Origin: Unio delphinus
Lineage: Eukaryota > Mollusca > Bivalvia > Unionida > Unionidae
Assembly (NCBI GenBank): GCA_029339505.1
Contig: JAQISU010000210.1
Span: 16,321,501 to 16,385,500 of the forward strand
Length of the DNA: 64,000 nucleotides
Reading direction: 5' to 3'
The notes below the pieces were generated by a model, which saw nothing but the letters and a program-made list of their open reading frames with translations, made no database searches and was not told the DNA's origin. Both the position numbers and the translations under genes were made by a program. Of this stretch, positions 27,284 through 40,747 are shown one piece after another. Each line of letters begins with the position of its first letter. Position 1 is the first letter of the stretch.

Positions 27284-27930
27284 GATAAGGATTTTTAACG
27301 TAGCTTTAAAAACATTCAGTCATATCACTACGATATCTGCAGTGCGGCAGTTTATAGTGATGTCCAGCACTAGGGCATCATGCCGCAGACATGTAGCATA
27401 TTGTCTATCCCAGTCACATTATCTTGACACCAGGCCGACCTGTCCAAAAAATAACCTTATAATGGTGGTGCCAAGCAAGACAGCTATTAGTAGTGATGAG
27501 AATCAGTCAGAAATTCGTAATCGATAATCGGTTCCCTTTAACCAACTGATCATCAATTATAATCAATTACTAAGAGCTAATTTGATCATGCATTAACGAC
27601 TATATGTTCTTTCAAAATATGAATTATAAGGTCTTTTTATTTGTAGATGTAATGGGATTAATAAATTTCAGGTCAACTTTAGTGGGTGGGAGTTTTACTG
27701 ACCTTTGTGCTTTGCATACATCTAAAACGTACACTTACACACAATCAATTATGGAGTTCACAATCGATTGTCTTGTTGGTTTGCTCAACTAACTGATAAT
27801 CGTTTATAATCGATAATCGGAACAACACTAGCTGTTAGTACCATTTTTGTAAGTCTACGGTATGACTCTGGCGGGGATCAAATCAACAACCTCCCCCTCC
27901 CAACGCTCTAACCACTAGGCCACCAGAGCG
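27284..27930 (-). mobile_element. SINE-B copy split by a hAT-like insertion
   Basis: The tail and core lie at 27284-27490 (AGGATTTTTAACGTAGCTTT; GGGCATCATGCCGCAGACAT). The tRNA-like head resumes after 27838 (ACCACTAGGCCACCAGAGCG, in reverse). The insert is at 27491-27830. Confidence 0.82.
27491..27830. mobile_element. hAT-like MITE nested in SINE-B, 340 bp
   Basis: It starts TAGTGATGAGAAT and ends GGAACAACACTA (imperfect terminal inverted repeats). It is flanked by 8-bp copies GCTATTAG and GCTGTTAG (7 of 8), which continue the SINE sequence on both sides. An 8-bp duplication with TAGTG ends is characteristic of hAT elements. It contains ATCGATAATCG palindromes near both ends and no transposase. 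Confidence 0.75.
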
Positions 27931-28331
27931 GTTCATATTAGTCAGTAAACCACAGAGTTAACAAAGGTGATGTCAGTGAAAAATCCTATTTTGGACCAGA
28001 TGTATCCAAATGATAATATCTGATAATATGATAAAATACAATTAGAGGTGACATCTTTTTTTTAATGATGTTGACCTCATTAGACCTCTAAGAAAATGGA
28101 GCTGGCAGATATTAAAGTGTTAGGTAAATATTGAATTCTGGCCATTTCATCCTCTCCCTCCTGTTCTTCCACTCCTCCTTTATTTCTCTGACAAAGTAAG
28201 AGGTCCGCCTCAAAACCATATACATTACAGATTCACATTGTTGTGGGGTATAGCAAAGACTGTATGAGCATGTATTACATTGGTGTAAAATTATTTTCAC
28301 ATTTTCTTCTTCTAAATCTTGCTTAACTTAC

Positions 28332-28478
28332 CCATTACAAATGTCACCAACATGAGGGTACATCCTATCAGTGGGGATATAGATCCCATTCTGTCACCTA
28401 CTATCTTACTCCCAAGTGATCACAGTCAGTATGGTTCTCTTCTCCTTTCTCTGCCTTTTAAAATCGGTGGCGATTTAT
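28332..28478 (-). CDS. Neuroglian/L1-like gene, exon 1b: 5' UTR end and signal peptide
   Basis: The coding part is 28332-28389: ATG at 28389, 19 codons reading MGSISPLIGCTLMLVTFVM, then one base before the donor ATGG/GTAAGT (phase 1). It joins in frame to exon 2 as a hydrophobic secretion signal ending near Gly-Ala-Val. Upstream, a good acceptor (CATTTCTTTTTCAG at about 28479-28492) suggests that the exon starts at 28478 with 89 bp of 5' UTR, so at least one more non-coding exon lies to the right. Confidence 0.78.
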
Positions 28479-29801
28479 CTGAAAAAGAAATGATGAAGAA
28501 TGCTATGTTAATATCAGTTAATATATCGGTCCAGTAAAGCTGAAAATAAAAGTCTTTTCAGCCTAGATGGTTTGTCATTTAACCAAAATCTGCTTTTAAA
28601 AAAGCTTTAGAGGAAAATAAAGGACCTTAGAGACTGGATGATTTCTGTTAACAATTTTAGAAGTTTTAAGTTTTGGTAAATTTTTAAGTAATGGTCATTT
28701 GGTATTTTTAATACTTAACTCAAGGATGGCTTTTATAAAAACGATACAACATTTAAGACGGATCTAAACATGGCATGACACTGACTTTATTTAAAGAAAT
28801 ATTATTATTCTTTGTTAAGTACTAATTTTCATGGATTTTGTCAGTACTACAAACTACAACCTATGCATAGTACATGTACCACATATTATTTTAGACTTTT
28901 GTCAGTCATGAGCCACAGTAATTAGTATGATCCAAAATAGCCATCACAATTTACAGTATCTTCCTACTGACACCTATAGATCTTCATAGACACTTAAATA
29001 CTTTCATACTGACACCTAGCTACCTTCCTAGACACATAAATACCTTCATATTGACATGAACTGTGTTGGCACTTAGATTATATGCATGGCATGGGTTAAA
29101 TAAAACCACATTAACAGCATTTCAGTATTGTAGCAGGTAATCTGAGTTTACTCACATCTCTGTAATGTCATACAGGATATATGCAATGTTTAGTCATATC
29201 CAGTTATCACTCCATAATTGGAAAGATCAGAATGATTGACATATTAATAATAGACCAGAGGCTTTGTCAAGCTTGTGTGTCTGTATTATCCACAATTATG
29301 ATTCTCTGAAAGGATCATTGTGCTAGTTTAGAACTTCTAACACTAATTGTGTAAGTAACAAACAAGACACTGGTGCCAATCCAGTATGTTAAGGAATACA
29401 CTAATTTTATGCATTTCTTCAACATGAATTCATCTCCATCTCGAGACAATGCAATATCTACTTCTAATTACTTTAATATATCTGTAAAAGCATCATTTAA
29501 CCATTTCAATGAATTTTACTTGTAACAATTTTAGCTATGAGCAAAACTACAGCAAACAATTTGATAACACAAAACTTGTTCTCAGCTGCAATTATGATTA
29601 ATGTGCCTAACTTAAAACAATTCATAGAGAGTTACATTTGTCTCAAAACAGTGAAATATAATAGGCCAAAACAGTTTGGGCTATTATTTATTTTACAAAA
29701 TTACAGTTGGTATCAAATCAAATGAACACCCTTCCCTAATGTCATGCAGATCCCCATAAATAATTGATATACTTTTATTAAACATTTCTGTCATAGAATG
29801 T

Positions 29802-30042
29802 TTGTTTTTGTTTTTTATGGTTTAACGCCATTTTTCAGCACAATATAGGCTATACATGGCGGCCAGTATTAATGGTGGAGGAAGAACCCGGACAACCCCC
29901 GAAAAGAACCACCGACCCACGAGAAGCTACTGGCAAGCTATCTCACATAACTACATTTGCCGAATCTTAGACACAGACGGAGGTGAGATAGCAGTGGTCC
30001 TTAACGGACAGCGCTTTAGACCACTCAGCCACTTGGGGCCCC
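29802..30042 (-). mobile_element. SINE-A copy, near full length
   Basis: The reverse tail GGTTTAACGCCATTTTTCAG comes first and the reverse head CCACTCAGCCACTTGGGGCC last. A 73-codon frame inside it is SINE translation. Confidence 0.9.
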
Positions 30043-32141
30043 TCTGTCTGAGAATAACAACACTCTTTACTTTTTAGTACATTGCTTGCTCTTGCTTCCT
30101 AATGTGGAGAAAAAATTCCTCGTTTTGTTGGCCAACATTACATGCAACAAGGAAAATAATAGTAACTACAAATAAACACTTCCGCACATCTTGCTTATAA
30201 TGTCAAAACTATAAACAACATCAATTCAGCATAATTAACAGATCCAGATATGCTACAGCATAATTAACAGATCCAGATATGCTACAGCACATCATTACAT
30301 AATGGCAAATCTGGATCTATGCAGTTATCACATACTGTATATACAGTATATAGTGCAACCTCTTTTTACATATAGCTCCCTTTAACAATCACCTCTCTTA
30401 TCAAGGCAGTGCCTGACTTTCCCAAATATACTCAATACTCTGCAAATATATTGTATGCATTAATTAAACTATCACATATCTCAATAAAGAAGACTGATCC
30501 ATAGGTACATATATCCCATGCATTTTTCCAAAACTATTTTAAGGACTTGCAGTACTAATGATACAAAACAAGTGTGAACCAGTCTAGAAATGGCTGTACA
30601 TAATATCAAGTATGTATGTTGGTCAACAAAAGGTTAATATTGAGAATTCAATTTTTACTTTAAAATATCTTCTGAGAGCTTATCGTATCTGCAAGTGAAA
30701 AAATTAGGACAAGATTATATTGATGCAGTTTTAGTATTTTTACAGTCATGAAAATGAAAGTAGAAACTGATTCATTTGGTAAACAAATTGATGTTTCATG
30801 CACAACAAGATGACATAGGTCATATACATCTGTAATCTCCCAAATCATGCAGTAAAATTCACATTTTGAGAGAATGAGCTCGTTCAAATAGGAGTGAATC
30901 GATATAACGATGCAACCAGGTTTTCTTTGGCATCAAGAAGTCATGACTTGGTTACAAAATGATACATATATACACAGACAAAATACTTTATAATTCAATA
31001 GTAGACATTATTTATTTCCTATTTGCCTTTTATTTCAAATTTAAATTTTGTCCACAACAGCTTTTGCAGACATGCAATCATTGTCTAATTGAGAAAGAAA
31101 AAAAACTATTGACAACACCCACTTGCTTATCTACAAGTTAACACAAGGTAACTAACAATATTGAAATCAGCCCATCCCTCCAAATATGGTATTTCCTTTC
31201 TGATTATTTCATTTATTTCATTTCTTCAGGATGTTCAGCCACTGATAATGTGTATCAATTTAAAGATCATTCAGAATGATTTAAATAATTTACCGATTAT
31301 TTAATACCAAATACATTAATATTAATCAACTTAAAAAACCACTCCATTACTGGATTTGTTTCATATTTACACTGTACACAAAAATGCTTTTTTTTTTGAG
31401 AATTATTTTTTTTCCCAGGCAATAAAAAAACTTGTTCGCATGTTTGTTTGCTATAAGCAAAAACCATGAAAAGGATTATACTTTATTTGATAATTTGTTT
31501 TTTGTGATACTCTGACCTTTTCAAAAATATTGTATTTATTAACCTGAGATGAAATATTAAAATTTGGCCTGTTATCCCTAAAGTATGTTACATTGTATGC
31601 TGACTGAGGACTATTATTTAACCAAATGTGGTAAACCAACAACCACCAATCTGAACTGTAGCGTATTCGCTGTTTGACACATCCAAATTATTGCAACAAA
31701 ACTCTTATCAAATACATGTAGATATGAAACTTACATGTAATCAGTGAATGATCATGTCAATACGTGTACATGTACTATATAATAAAAGCAAAGAAGGAAG
31801 ATTACAAACTGCCAGAGTTAATGTCACATAATTTGTAAAAGGGGGTGGGTGGTGACCATAGTTTTCTTTACACTAAAATATTACCCATGGCTTGTCACAT
31901 GTTTTGATTCTGTACAAAAGTGGATTTGGTTGTTAGTCCTCTTGGCTCCTACATTCAAACTTGTTTTGATTCTGTATGTTATGGATTTGGTTGTTAGTCC
32001 TCTCTGCTCCTACATTCCAACTTGTTCCCTACCTTCCCAAGTTTAGTATTGGCTGTAGTGACATTCAATCCTATTGTTCCTATTTAGTGAAGGAAAGCAG
32101 CCTCTACTGCATCCATACACTACATAAAAATGTTTCTTTGA

Positions 32142-32450
32142 TTAGGATTTTTAACGTAGCTTTAACAATTTGTTAGTCATATCACTACGATGTCTGCAGT
32201 GAAGCAGTTTGAAAGTGATGTCTAGCACTGGGGCATCATGTCGCAGACATGTAGCATGATGTCCAACCCAGTCACATTATCCTGACACAAGGCCGACTAG
32301 TCCTAACACTAACCTCTTAATGCTGACAACCAAGTGAGGCAGCTGTTAGTACCATTTTTGTAAGTCTTTGGTATGACTCAGCCAGGGATCAAAACCCACG
32401 ACCAACCGTATCCACGGTGGATGCTCTAACCACTAGGCCACTGGAGTAGA
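32142..32450 (-). mobile_element. SINE-B copy, full length
   Basis: This is the best copy of the family. On the minus strand the head reads GTGGCCTAGTGGTTAGAGC (tRNA A-box type) with GTGGGTTTTGATCC (B-box type), then a body of about 200 bp and the tail GCTACGTTAAAAATCCTAAT. Confidence 0.88.
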
Positions 32451-33149
32451 TACATAAAAATGACCCCAGAAAATAAATCTGAAAGATCATTATGGTTGAT
32501 CTTAGAATGACTGAATTTTGTGCATCACAAGCTTACAGATTACTAATTACTATAAAAGCAAACAACAATTTATTGCACTAACAGAAATGTCTCACTGATG
32601 ATTAACTTGGGCCCTCACAGAGAGAGAACACTGCTAGGAAAGGTTTAGAAGAAAAATGATGTCTCTTCACCATAAATACTGCATGTATTTACAAATGACC
32701 AGACTAATTCAAGTCTGAAATCATTACTCATTAATAATGAACTCAAATCCTTTTACATGTTTCCTCAAGCATGATAAATTCAAATATTAGTACATAATGG
32801 AAAATCATTACTAAAGACCAATGGAAGGTGAGGCTTATCATCACTTATGTTTTTCAATTTTCAAAATATACAATTGAATCTATTTTAAACAAAATTTACA
32901 TTAGTAATGATTCAAGTTAAATTCAGTTTGATTTTTTTTTAAACATTCATAAATTTCAACTGTAGTCTGTTTTTGCAAGTTTGAAGTGAACATTTAGTTT
33001 AAATAAATGATAGCTTGTAAATATTATGAATTGTAGTCTGTTAAAGAGTTCACAACCAGGTCATTAGCATCAATCAAACTACAGGTAAACACATCATAAT
33101 AAATACCATACCAATGTGGTATGCTTTGTTGTGTCAGCAATGCAGATTG

Positions 33150-33405
33150 TGTCTGTGTTTTGGATTTTCAACATTATGCAGTCATATTGCTATGATGTCT
33201 ACAATGTGGAAGTTTATAGTGATGACTAGCACAGAAGCATCGTGCCGCAGACATGTAGACATGTAGCATGATGCCCGACTTAGTCATATTATCTATCCTG
33301 ACACGAGGCTAACCAGTCCTAATACTAACCTCTTAATGCTGAGCACCAAGCGATGCAGCTGTTAGTACCATTTTGTACATCTTTGGTATGACTGTCTGGC
33401 TTTGA
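33150..33405 (-). mobile_element. SINE-B copy, head missing
   Basis: It has the core CATCGTGCCGCAGACATGTA, with a short internal duplication of ACATGTAG, and then ACTAACCTCTTAATGCTGAG. Confidence 0.75.
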
Positions 33406-33508
33406 ATGTAATTAACAGTTAACACAGTTAATGCAGTTGAAAGTAGTGCCAGAAATGTCACATACATATTAAAAAACACCGGATAATGATCATGGCAAAA
33501 GGTTACTA

Positions 33509-33757
33509 GGCACCCCGAGTGGCCGAGTGGTCTAAAGCGCTTTCCGTTACGGATCACTGCTATCTCACCTCTGTCTGCGTGGGTTAGAGTCCAAGATTTG
33601 GCTAACATGGGTATATGAAAAAGCTTGCCAGTAGCTTCTCGAGGGTCGTGGTTCTTTCTGGAGGTTTTCCCGGGTTCCTCCTCCACCAATACTGGCCACC
33701 ATGTATAGCCTATCATGTGCTGAAAAATGGCGTCAAACTCTACAAGACAACAACAAA
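33509..33757 (+). mobile_element. SINE-A copy, full length
   Basis: The head CCCCGAGTGGCCGAGTGGTC is followed by AAAGCGCTTTCCGTTACGGA (long variable-arm tRNA, Ser/Leu-like), then GTGGGTTAGAGTCC, the body, and the tail AATGGCGTCAAACTCTACAA. Confidence 0.92.
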
Positions 33758-34049
33758 ATGTAACACCCATTAAAATTAGAAGATGATACCCATACTACAG
33801 TGTCTGAAAACTAACAGTTCACATCTGATATATTAGTACCAACAGTTTTTCTAATATAGTACCTATAACCATAATATGCAACAACTGATAAAAAAAATAG
33901 TAGACATTTATGATGTTATTCATACATTTCAGTTTACATGCCATGTTGCACTGGCTAAAATATGCAAGATTACAGTGAATTGTTTACCAGAGAACACACA
34001 AGTTGCACCAAAGGTTGTGCAAACAGATTACACCAAAATGTCCCACTTG

Positions 34050-34170
34050 CCATAGATACAAGAACAATATTACAGTGAAATGTTCCATTTACCATGGATA
34101 TGAGAACAATTATATTACAGTGAAATGTTCCATTTACCATGGATATGAGAACAATTATATTAGTGAAATG
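34050..34170 (+). repeat. Tandem repeat, about 44 bp, 2.5 copies
   Basis: The unit is ACAGTGAAATGTTCCATTTA then CCATGGATATGAGAACAATTA. Confidence 0.85.
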
Positions 34171-35254
34171 TTAAATTTACCAAGGAACACACAAGCTGCA
34201 CAAAATGTACAGACATGTTTGAAACTAATAACTAAATGCAGTCGATTTGTTCATTTATTGAATGCATGTTTTAACACAATAGTTATGAATGATGGCCAAT
34301 CATATCCGTGTGCAATATTTATCTATACACTTATTCTGCCATTTACAAAAAAGTTCACACAACCCTAATCAATAGGTGATCAACATGATTTATGTTTCAT
34401 TCATACCTAATTTCCAAAGACATTTATGCTTTATGTGAAAATATGAACTCTAAGGTACCAAATGCAATCAATTTCAAGTCCTGTAGACCCTGCCACATAG
34501 TAGAAATTCTGCTGTTTGTTTCACTGTTTACACCTGCCAAATTGCATTAATCCTGATCTGCCTACACATTATGCAATGACTAATTTGGTCATGTGCAGCT
34601 AGACTGCACTCAACTGTGTAAGTGACTATATATGTATAGAACCTGTCCTGAACATTATTTGGAACCAATATGTTGTTTTCGTTCTGTGATTAACATCATT
34701 TCTTAGCGCAGTATACGGTAGACTCTGCATGGCGGATAGTATAACTGGTGCAGAAAATCCCAAGTAATAACCATTAACCTACAGGAAACTTTCTCACAAA
34801 TGAGAACAATATGTTAAAATGTACTATATGCTTATTATTAATTAATTATTATTGGACTTTCTGGTTTTTTATAACTAACCCATTCAACATTTAGTTTGTG
34901 CCCTCTAAATTACAATGACCAATACCTTTTTACATGTAACAAATTTCCCTAGGTAGGTGGGCACTCACTTGCTGTTCTGGAATGATTGCCAACAGACCTA
35001 ACCATCATCTAGAAGATTTCTGTATCAATTCCTAATTAGTGCTCTGTCTACTGTCTAATACCTATCTCTCTGGTGACAGGTGATTAATTATCCAAATAAT
35101 TCAATTAAAAGCATCCATCAATATCATATTACACAAGGCATTGAAGGGAGTACTGATGACAATGCTAGCTTTACTGATCCATTAATATAGCATTTTGGGT
35201 AAAGGAATGTTTTAGTAATCTATAATACAATTGGGCAAATTACCTGAATCTGGA

Positions 35255-35256
<2 letters not shown>

Positions 35257-35318
<62 letters not shown>
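35257..35318 (+). repeat. Compound microsatellite (TG)n(AG)n
   Basis: About 8 TG units are followed by about 22 AG units. Confidence 0.98.
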
Positions 35319-35321
<3 letters not shown>

Positions 35322-35867
35322 TTGTTGTGGTTAAATGTTGCATCTCTTCAATAAAACTTACATTAAACAGCCTGCTCAATGATAAAGTATTGATGCCCAG
35401 CCTGACTAATTACCTCAAACCATTGACAGTGACAGTACTAATCAACACATAACCACAAGGGTGACAAGCCAAGTCTGACTTATCAGCCAAATTGTTGGTG
35501 TCTCTAAAGGGGCTGATAACTATGTCTGACCTACTGGCCAGTAACAGGATGAGAATTCCATTACTGACCTACATGCATCTGGCATCTAGGAGGGGAGGGT
35601 CAATAATCCTTGCCTGACCTCTAGACGCCTGGAACCCATTCATCAAATTCAATTTGTGCAATGTGTAAAACTTTGGCAACAATATGTTAAGAACATGCCA
35701 CATATCCATATATTTTTTGTTGCCCTTGCTAGCATACCCATATTGAGTGCATACCCATATTTGGTGTCAAAAACATATTTAAAAATTCATCACCTATCAC
35801 GACCCAATCATTTCCACTTTGAGTATGTTCTGCTTCATGTCACTTCAAACAATGTGGGCACCTTGTG

Positions 35868-36153
35868 TCCATGGCTTTGAAATCACTGCCATCTCACCTG
35901 TCTGCATGGCTTTGAAATCACTGCCATCTCACCTGTATGCATGGCTTTGAAATCACTGCCATCTCACCTGTCTGCATGGGTTCAAGTCTCAGATTTGGCC
36001 AAAGTGGGTATGTGAAAGAGCTTGTCAGTAGCATCTCATAGGTCAGCCCGGTTCTTTCCAGTGATTTCCCAGGTTCTTCCACCACCATGTATACTAGCTG
36101 CCATGTTTATATTGTGCCAAAAAATGGTTTAAAACCCTATATTAACAACATCA
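35868..36153 (+). mobile_element. SINE-A copy with triplicated head segment
   Basis: A 36-bp unit, ATGGCTTTGAAATCACTGCC then ATCTCACCTGTCTGC, occurs three times before the normal head/body (CATGGGTTCAAGTCTCAGAT) and a degenerate tail. Confidence 0.8.
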
Positions 36154-37699
36154 AACAATAAATATTCTATCATTATCATAAATATTATCTGCAAATGTGT
36201 AAGATATGCGAAGGTCCAATAATTCTGTAAAATTTTCTCACAATCTTACATCGCTGAAATCACACAGAGAAAAAAAATCTCAAAAGTAGAGGTCACAAAA
36301 GTAAATGAAGAGAGCTAACTCCTCTATGTTAATGCTGGTCCTTTATTATTATTATGATCTTAAAGTGCATGGTGTGTTTACTTGGTTGAATACAGTATGT
36401 ACTTGAACTTCTATTATCCTACCTTGTTATCTGATATCTGATTACTAGGTCATGAAACCTGAATGTGTTGTGCAGAGACCCACACAACATGAATCATGCA
36501 ACAGGACAAGGTGCAGTACTGATTCATTTCTGAAGCTAGCAAACAGTGGGACTTTAAATGGGGCCAATTGACTATTGTCAGGAACCTCAAAAATAATGCC
36601 AAGTATCAGCAATAACAATTAACAATTGATCATTTATTAGAACAAATACAGATCTTGCAAATGATTCCAAGCCGTTTTTATTATTATTGGGAAATATACA
36701 TTACATTACATTACATTACATTATATTATATTTTATTATATATATACATACACAATTATTTCCACATCTGTAATGTTTCCACCCCAGCGAGTAAATGTTT
36801 ACATGAATGTTTCCACCCCAGCTAGTAAATGTTTACATGAATGTTTCCACACCTGTACATGTTTACATGAATGTTTCCACACCTGTACATGTTTACATGA
36901 ATGTTTCTACTCCTGTAAATGTTTACAAGAATTAACTATTGTCTGTTTCATTTTCATGAAGTATGGACTTTTGTGATTTTCAAATCGAATGTAACACCTC
37001 AGGAAAAAGCCAAAGCTGCAATAATCTGTCATTGTACACAATGGGCCAAACCAATAATGTCTTTCCAGTTGGATTAACATCACTATTTCTCCAAGCAGAT
37101 CTTATCACTTTTACCCTATGGTAAAAATACCCCATGAGGTGCAAATTTATGTTGATCTTTGAAGAGCACATTAGTTTGGGCCAGAGAAAAATTAATTAGA
37201 TTTATGGGTACATGTGCTTGTTAAATTGCTATGCTGCATTGATTTTTTAAGATCTCTGTTGGGAGAAAGTGATTTTTAATTAAGCCTTCGCTTTTTTTAA
37301 TTTTCAGACAAGACTAGCAGAAAGGTTAAGCTCAATTTTATATCGAAAATGTCAAAAATTGAAACTCTACAGAACTTGTAATTGGAAAATCTAGGGTCAG
37401 GCTGTCCGTAAATATTGGTGCCTAGTTATAAAAGACATTTATATTTAATCCTGATTGGCTATGCTAAATAATGGGCATGTTTCCAACACAAAACCCCATC
37501 TTTTAGGTAAGGCCAATCAGAAAACCTAGTTAGTCCACATTTTTTCCTGAAAGAGGTCAATTAATGTACTCCTAGAGAAATTTGGAAGAAATTATACCCA
37601 AGCTATATAGCAACCTTACTAGATATCCACTCGTTGGGTCTAGTTGTCAGCAGTGGTCTGGTTTAGTTTAACATAAGCCATCTTGCTGTAGCACCAGAC

Positions 37700-37945
37700 A
37701 GCTAGGCAGTCAAAGGTATTTTCCTTGACATCTCTATGCGGGGTGTAAGTCTTCTGACTTAGCCAGCATGAATATTTGCGAAAGCTTCCCCATAACTTCA
37801 TATGAGTCAGTGGATTTCCTAGTTTAATTATCCACGATATATACAAGATATATTATATATAATTATAATATATATATTATTGATATATGTGCCACCAATT
37901 ATAGACAGGTGTTGAAAAATGCTTAAACCAACAACAACAACAACA
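37700..37945 (+). mobile_element. Degenerate SINE-A remnant with TA-rich insertion
   Basis: Weak body similarity (GCGAAAGCTTCCCCATAACT) and a tail GTTGAAAAATGCTTAAACCA followed by (ACA)n; about 60 bp of TA-rich sequence interrupts it. Confidence 0.5.
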
Positions 37946-39579
37946 ACTATCTTGTATACAATTAAGAGAGCTAAATTAGTGGATAAGCACCATGTCAATA
38001 TGGCTTCCATCTTAGATTTAACAGGCAAATGAACAGAATGCAGCTACAAGCAACTCGCCTTAATGGGCACCACTATTATAGTATCTATCAATGTTAACTT
38101 GCAGTTTACTTTGAAAACTGGGATCATGTGATTTTGAATAGAATGGGTTCTGCCACTAAGTATGCAGGTCTTTATTTTAAAAAATCTATTAGTACTATTT
38201 ATATGCAACAATCATGAACGACATAAATACAATTTGAAAAATATGAGGGATTTTCCATATCATTCAAAATTATAAAAATTCCACAATAAGTAATTACTGC
38301 CTATTATAAGTGATTTGCTTACTTTAAAAGTTCTGTTAATCTTATAAATACTACATGTGGAAGGAAGTCACAAGCATCACCCACTTCACAATGTGTGACA
38401 CCACTTTAAAATGTGACACTTGAGTCTGTCCCCATCAAGTGCTTCATAACCTAGACAAAAAGGATCATGACCACTGAGTGCATATAATAGATTAAGTGTT
38501 ATTGGGGAATCATATATGTAACTGTTTAGTAAGGTTCACAGACAGTTATTTTTCTAAAAATATTTTTTCCTCATTTTAATTATCCAATGCATCCAACATT
38601 ACAAAATCATATTGTTAGAACTGTGTAACTTACTGTGAACAGGATATGGCATTTGTATCAGATGAATTCATGGAGTCTGTGGCAGGGAAAATGTGCTGTG
38701 TAATCTAATTGAGATGTATTAAAACAGCCCCCTTCTTATGCTCTTTTATCTGTGATTCCAAGAAAATGCAGTTTTCACACATGGGGATAGGGTCTGCCGC
38801 AATTGGTGGTTCCTCACTGCCCCTCCCCCACCCCAACCCCGATAATAACAAACTAATGGTGAAGTAGATCTTGTGAGCAAGCTGGCCTTTCAAAATTGCT
38901 ATTGTTAAAATATTTGCCTCCAGCATCACAGTGGCTTAGAGATGAAATCAGCAAGACCTTTCCAACTTCTACATCCTTATCAACTTTAATTCATCATTAC
39001 TATTTCAGTGCTTCCTCTGTAATCAGACCTGGACAGACAAAGAGGTACAAAAGAGGGCATCACTGTTAGTTCAGTACCTCTGCTGTAATCAGCTCTAGAC
39101 AAGACAGATGTGGAGGGTAACTTCTATACTAATCCTTCTGTTATCATTATACACCTGACTGAAGGCAAAGCATTCAACATTCCATGACACTGATAAGAAA
39201 AGCCAGACCAATGAAGGTTTGTCTATCCAAGGTCATGTCAAGATTCCTCTTGGAATGCAGAAGAATGCATTCCTTTTCCAATGATATAAAAGAACAATAT
39301 TCCCTTATCATCCAAGGGTACTTTGGCATCTGATCTGTTACCCATGTGTCAGTTTCTAAAATATACCATCTCCACAACCCCCTTCCCCTTTGGCATCATT
39401 TTCCTACACAATCAGTACCATTAGTGCCTGTATTCAATGAATCTTTTGCACCCATGTCTGCGCTCGCCATTCCTATTTTTCTTTTATCTTTACATTCCAA
39501 TTTATGTTATATGGCATTTGATATACAATATTATGATCTTGATATTACCATCCTGATTTTGAAATATTATCATCCTGAT

Positions 39580-39775
39580 ATTAAAATATTAACATCCTGA
39601 TTTTAAAATATTACCATCCTGATATTAAAATCTTACCATCCTGATATTAAAATATTACCATCCTGATTTTAAAATATTACCATCCTGATATTAAAATATT
39701 ACCATCCTGATTTTAAAATATTACCATCCTGATTTTAAAATATTACCATCCTGATATTAAAATATTACCAACCAT
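39580..39775 (+). repeat. Tandem repeat, about 22 bp, about 9 copies
   Basis: The unit is AAAATATTACCATCCTGATW, alternating GATATT and GATTTT variants. Confidence 0.92.
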
Positions 39776-40048
39776 GACATTACAGTATATACTTTTACCA
39801 ACCAATATTACAATATTACCATCCCTGATATCAAAATAGACCTTGTTACCATTTTTGCAAACATAATATACAGAACTTTCAACAATTCTAATAATGCAAT
39901 AAATAGCCATTACCACCCCTATAATTTATCTTTTTACCAATACATCATTTTACCAACCCTAATAATGCAATATACACATTACCACCCCTATATTGTAATA
40001 TAACCTATTAAAATTCCTGATACAACAATATTGTCTATTACCTACCTT

Positions 40049-40305
40049 GAGGGGTCCCAAGTGGTCGAAAATGATCTCAATTATAGATCACTGCCATCTC
40101 ACCTGTCTGCGTGGGTTTGTGTCTCAGATTCAGCCAATGTGGGTATGCGAGAAAGCTTGTCAGTAGCTTTTTCAAGGGGTCAGTGGGGTTTTTCCGGGGG
40201 GGGGGGGGGGGGGGGGGGGCCTGGGTTCTTTCTCCATTATTAATACTGGCCACCATCTATAGCCTTTTGTGTGCTGAATAATTGTGTTAAACACTACAAC
40301 AAGAA
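40049..40305 (+). mobile_element. SINE-A copy with long G run
   Basis: The head GGGTCCCAAGTGGTCGAAAA is diverged. In place of the usual TTTTCCCGGG there is a run of more than 20 G (about 40196-40219). The tail is ATTGTGTTAAACACTACAAC. Confidence 0.85.
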
Positions 40306-40517
40306 CCAACCTTGATATCATAACCTAGCCAATCGCCAACCCTGATATTACAATAAACCCAATTAGCAACCTTGATATTAAAATATATCCTATCACAACC
40401 CTAATATTGCTCTGCCTTGTTAAAACATTGTGGTTGCAGTCCACTAGCACCGACTGCAATATGCAACAAACCGTTTACAGCATACCACCATAGATTATAA
40501 TACCATAATATACAAGC

Positions 40518-40747
40518 AGGGCCCAGAGTGGCAGAGTGATCTAAAGCACTCCCCATTACCGATCACTGCCATCTCACCTCTGTTTGGGTGGGTTCGAGTC
40601 TCAGATTCAACTTGTGTGGGTATGTAAGAAAGCTTGCCAGAAGCTTCTCATGGGTTGGTGGTTCTTTACTGGGATTTTCCTAAGTTCTTCTTCCACCATT
40701 AATACTGGCTGCCATGTATAATGGTGTTAAACCCTACAACCACAACC
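40518..40747 (+). mobile_element. SINE-A copy
   Basis: The head is GGGCCCAGAGTGGCAGAGTG, with B-box GTGGGTTCGAGTC. The 3' body is shortened and ends ATGGTGTTAAACCCTACAAC. Confidence 0.9.

Larger units (their letters stand above)
24477..28331. other. Host intron with two minisatellites
   Basis: It holds the 37-bp minisatellite (25206-26090), the 38-bp minisatellite (26842-27240), and a SINE-B copy interrupted by a hAT-like MITE (27284-27930). No gene was seen. Confidence 0.7.

Noticed and set aside
29856..30077. ORFs over SINE copies (also 33333-33770, 46483-46704, 63108-63311)
   Set aside because: Frames are translations of SINE-A (Lys/Arg/Pro-rich EEPGK-type peptide), not genes.
33509..33600. 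Possible tRNA genes at SINE heads
   Set aside because: A- and B-box sequences are attached to the SINE body and tail; no free tRNA with a complete acceptor stem was seen.
34003..34368. 121-codon ORF with repeated CSIYHGYEN
   Set aside because: Translation of a 44-bp tandem repeat; no start context or splice signals, and not like any family known to me.
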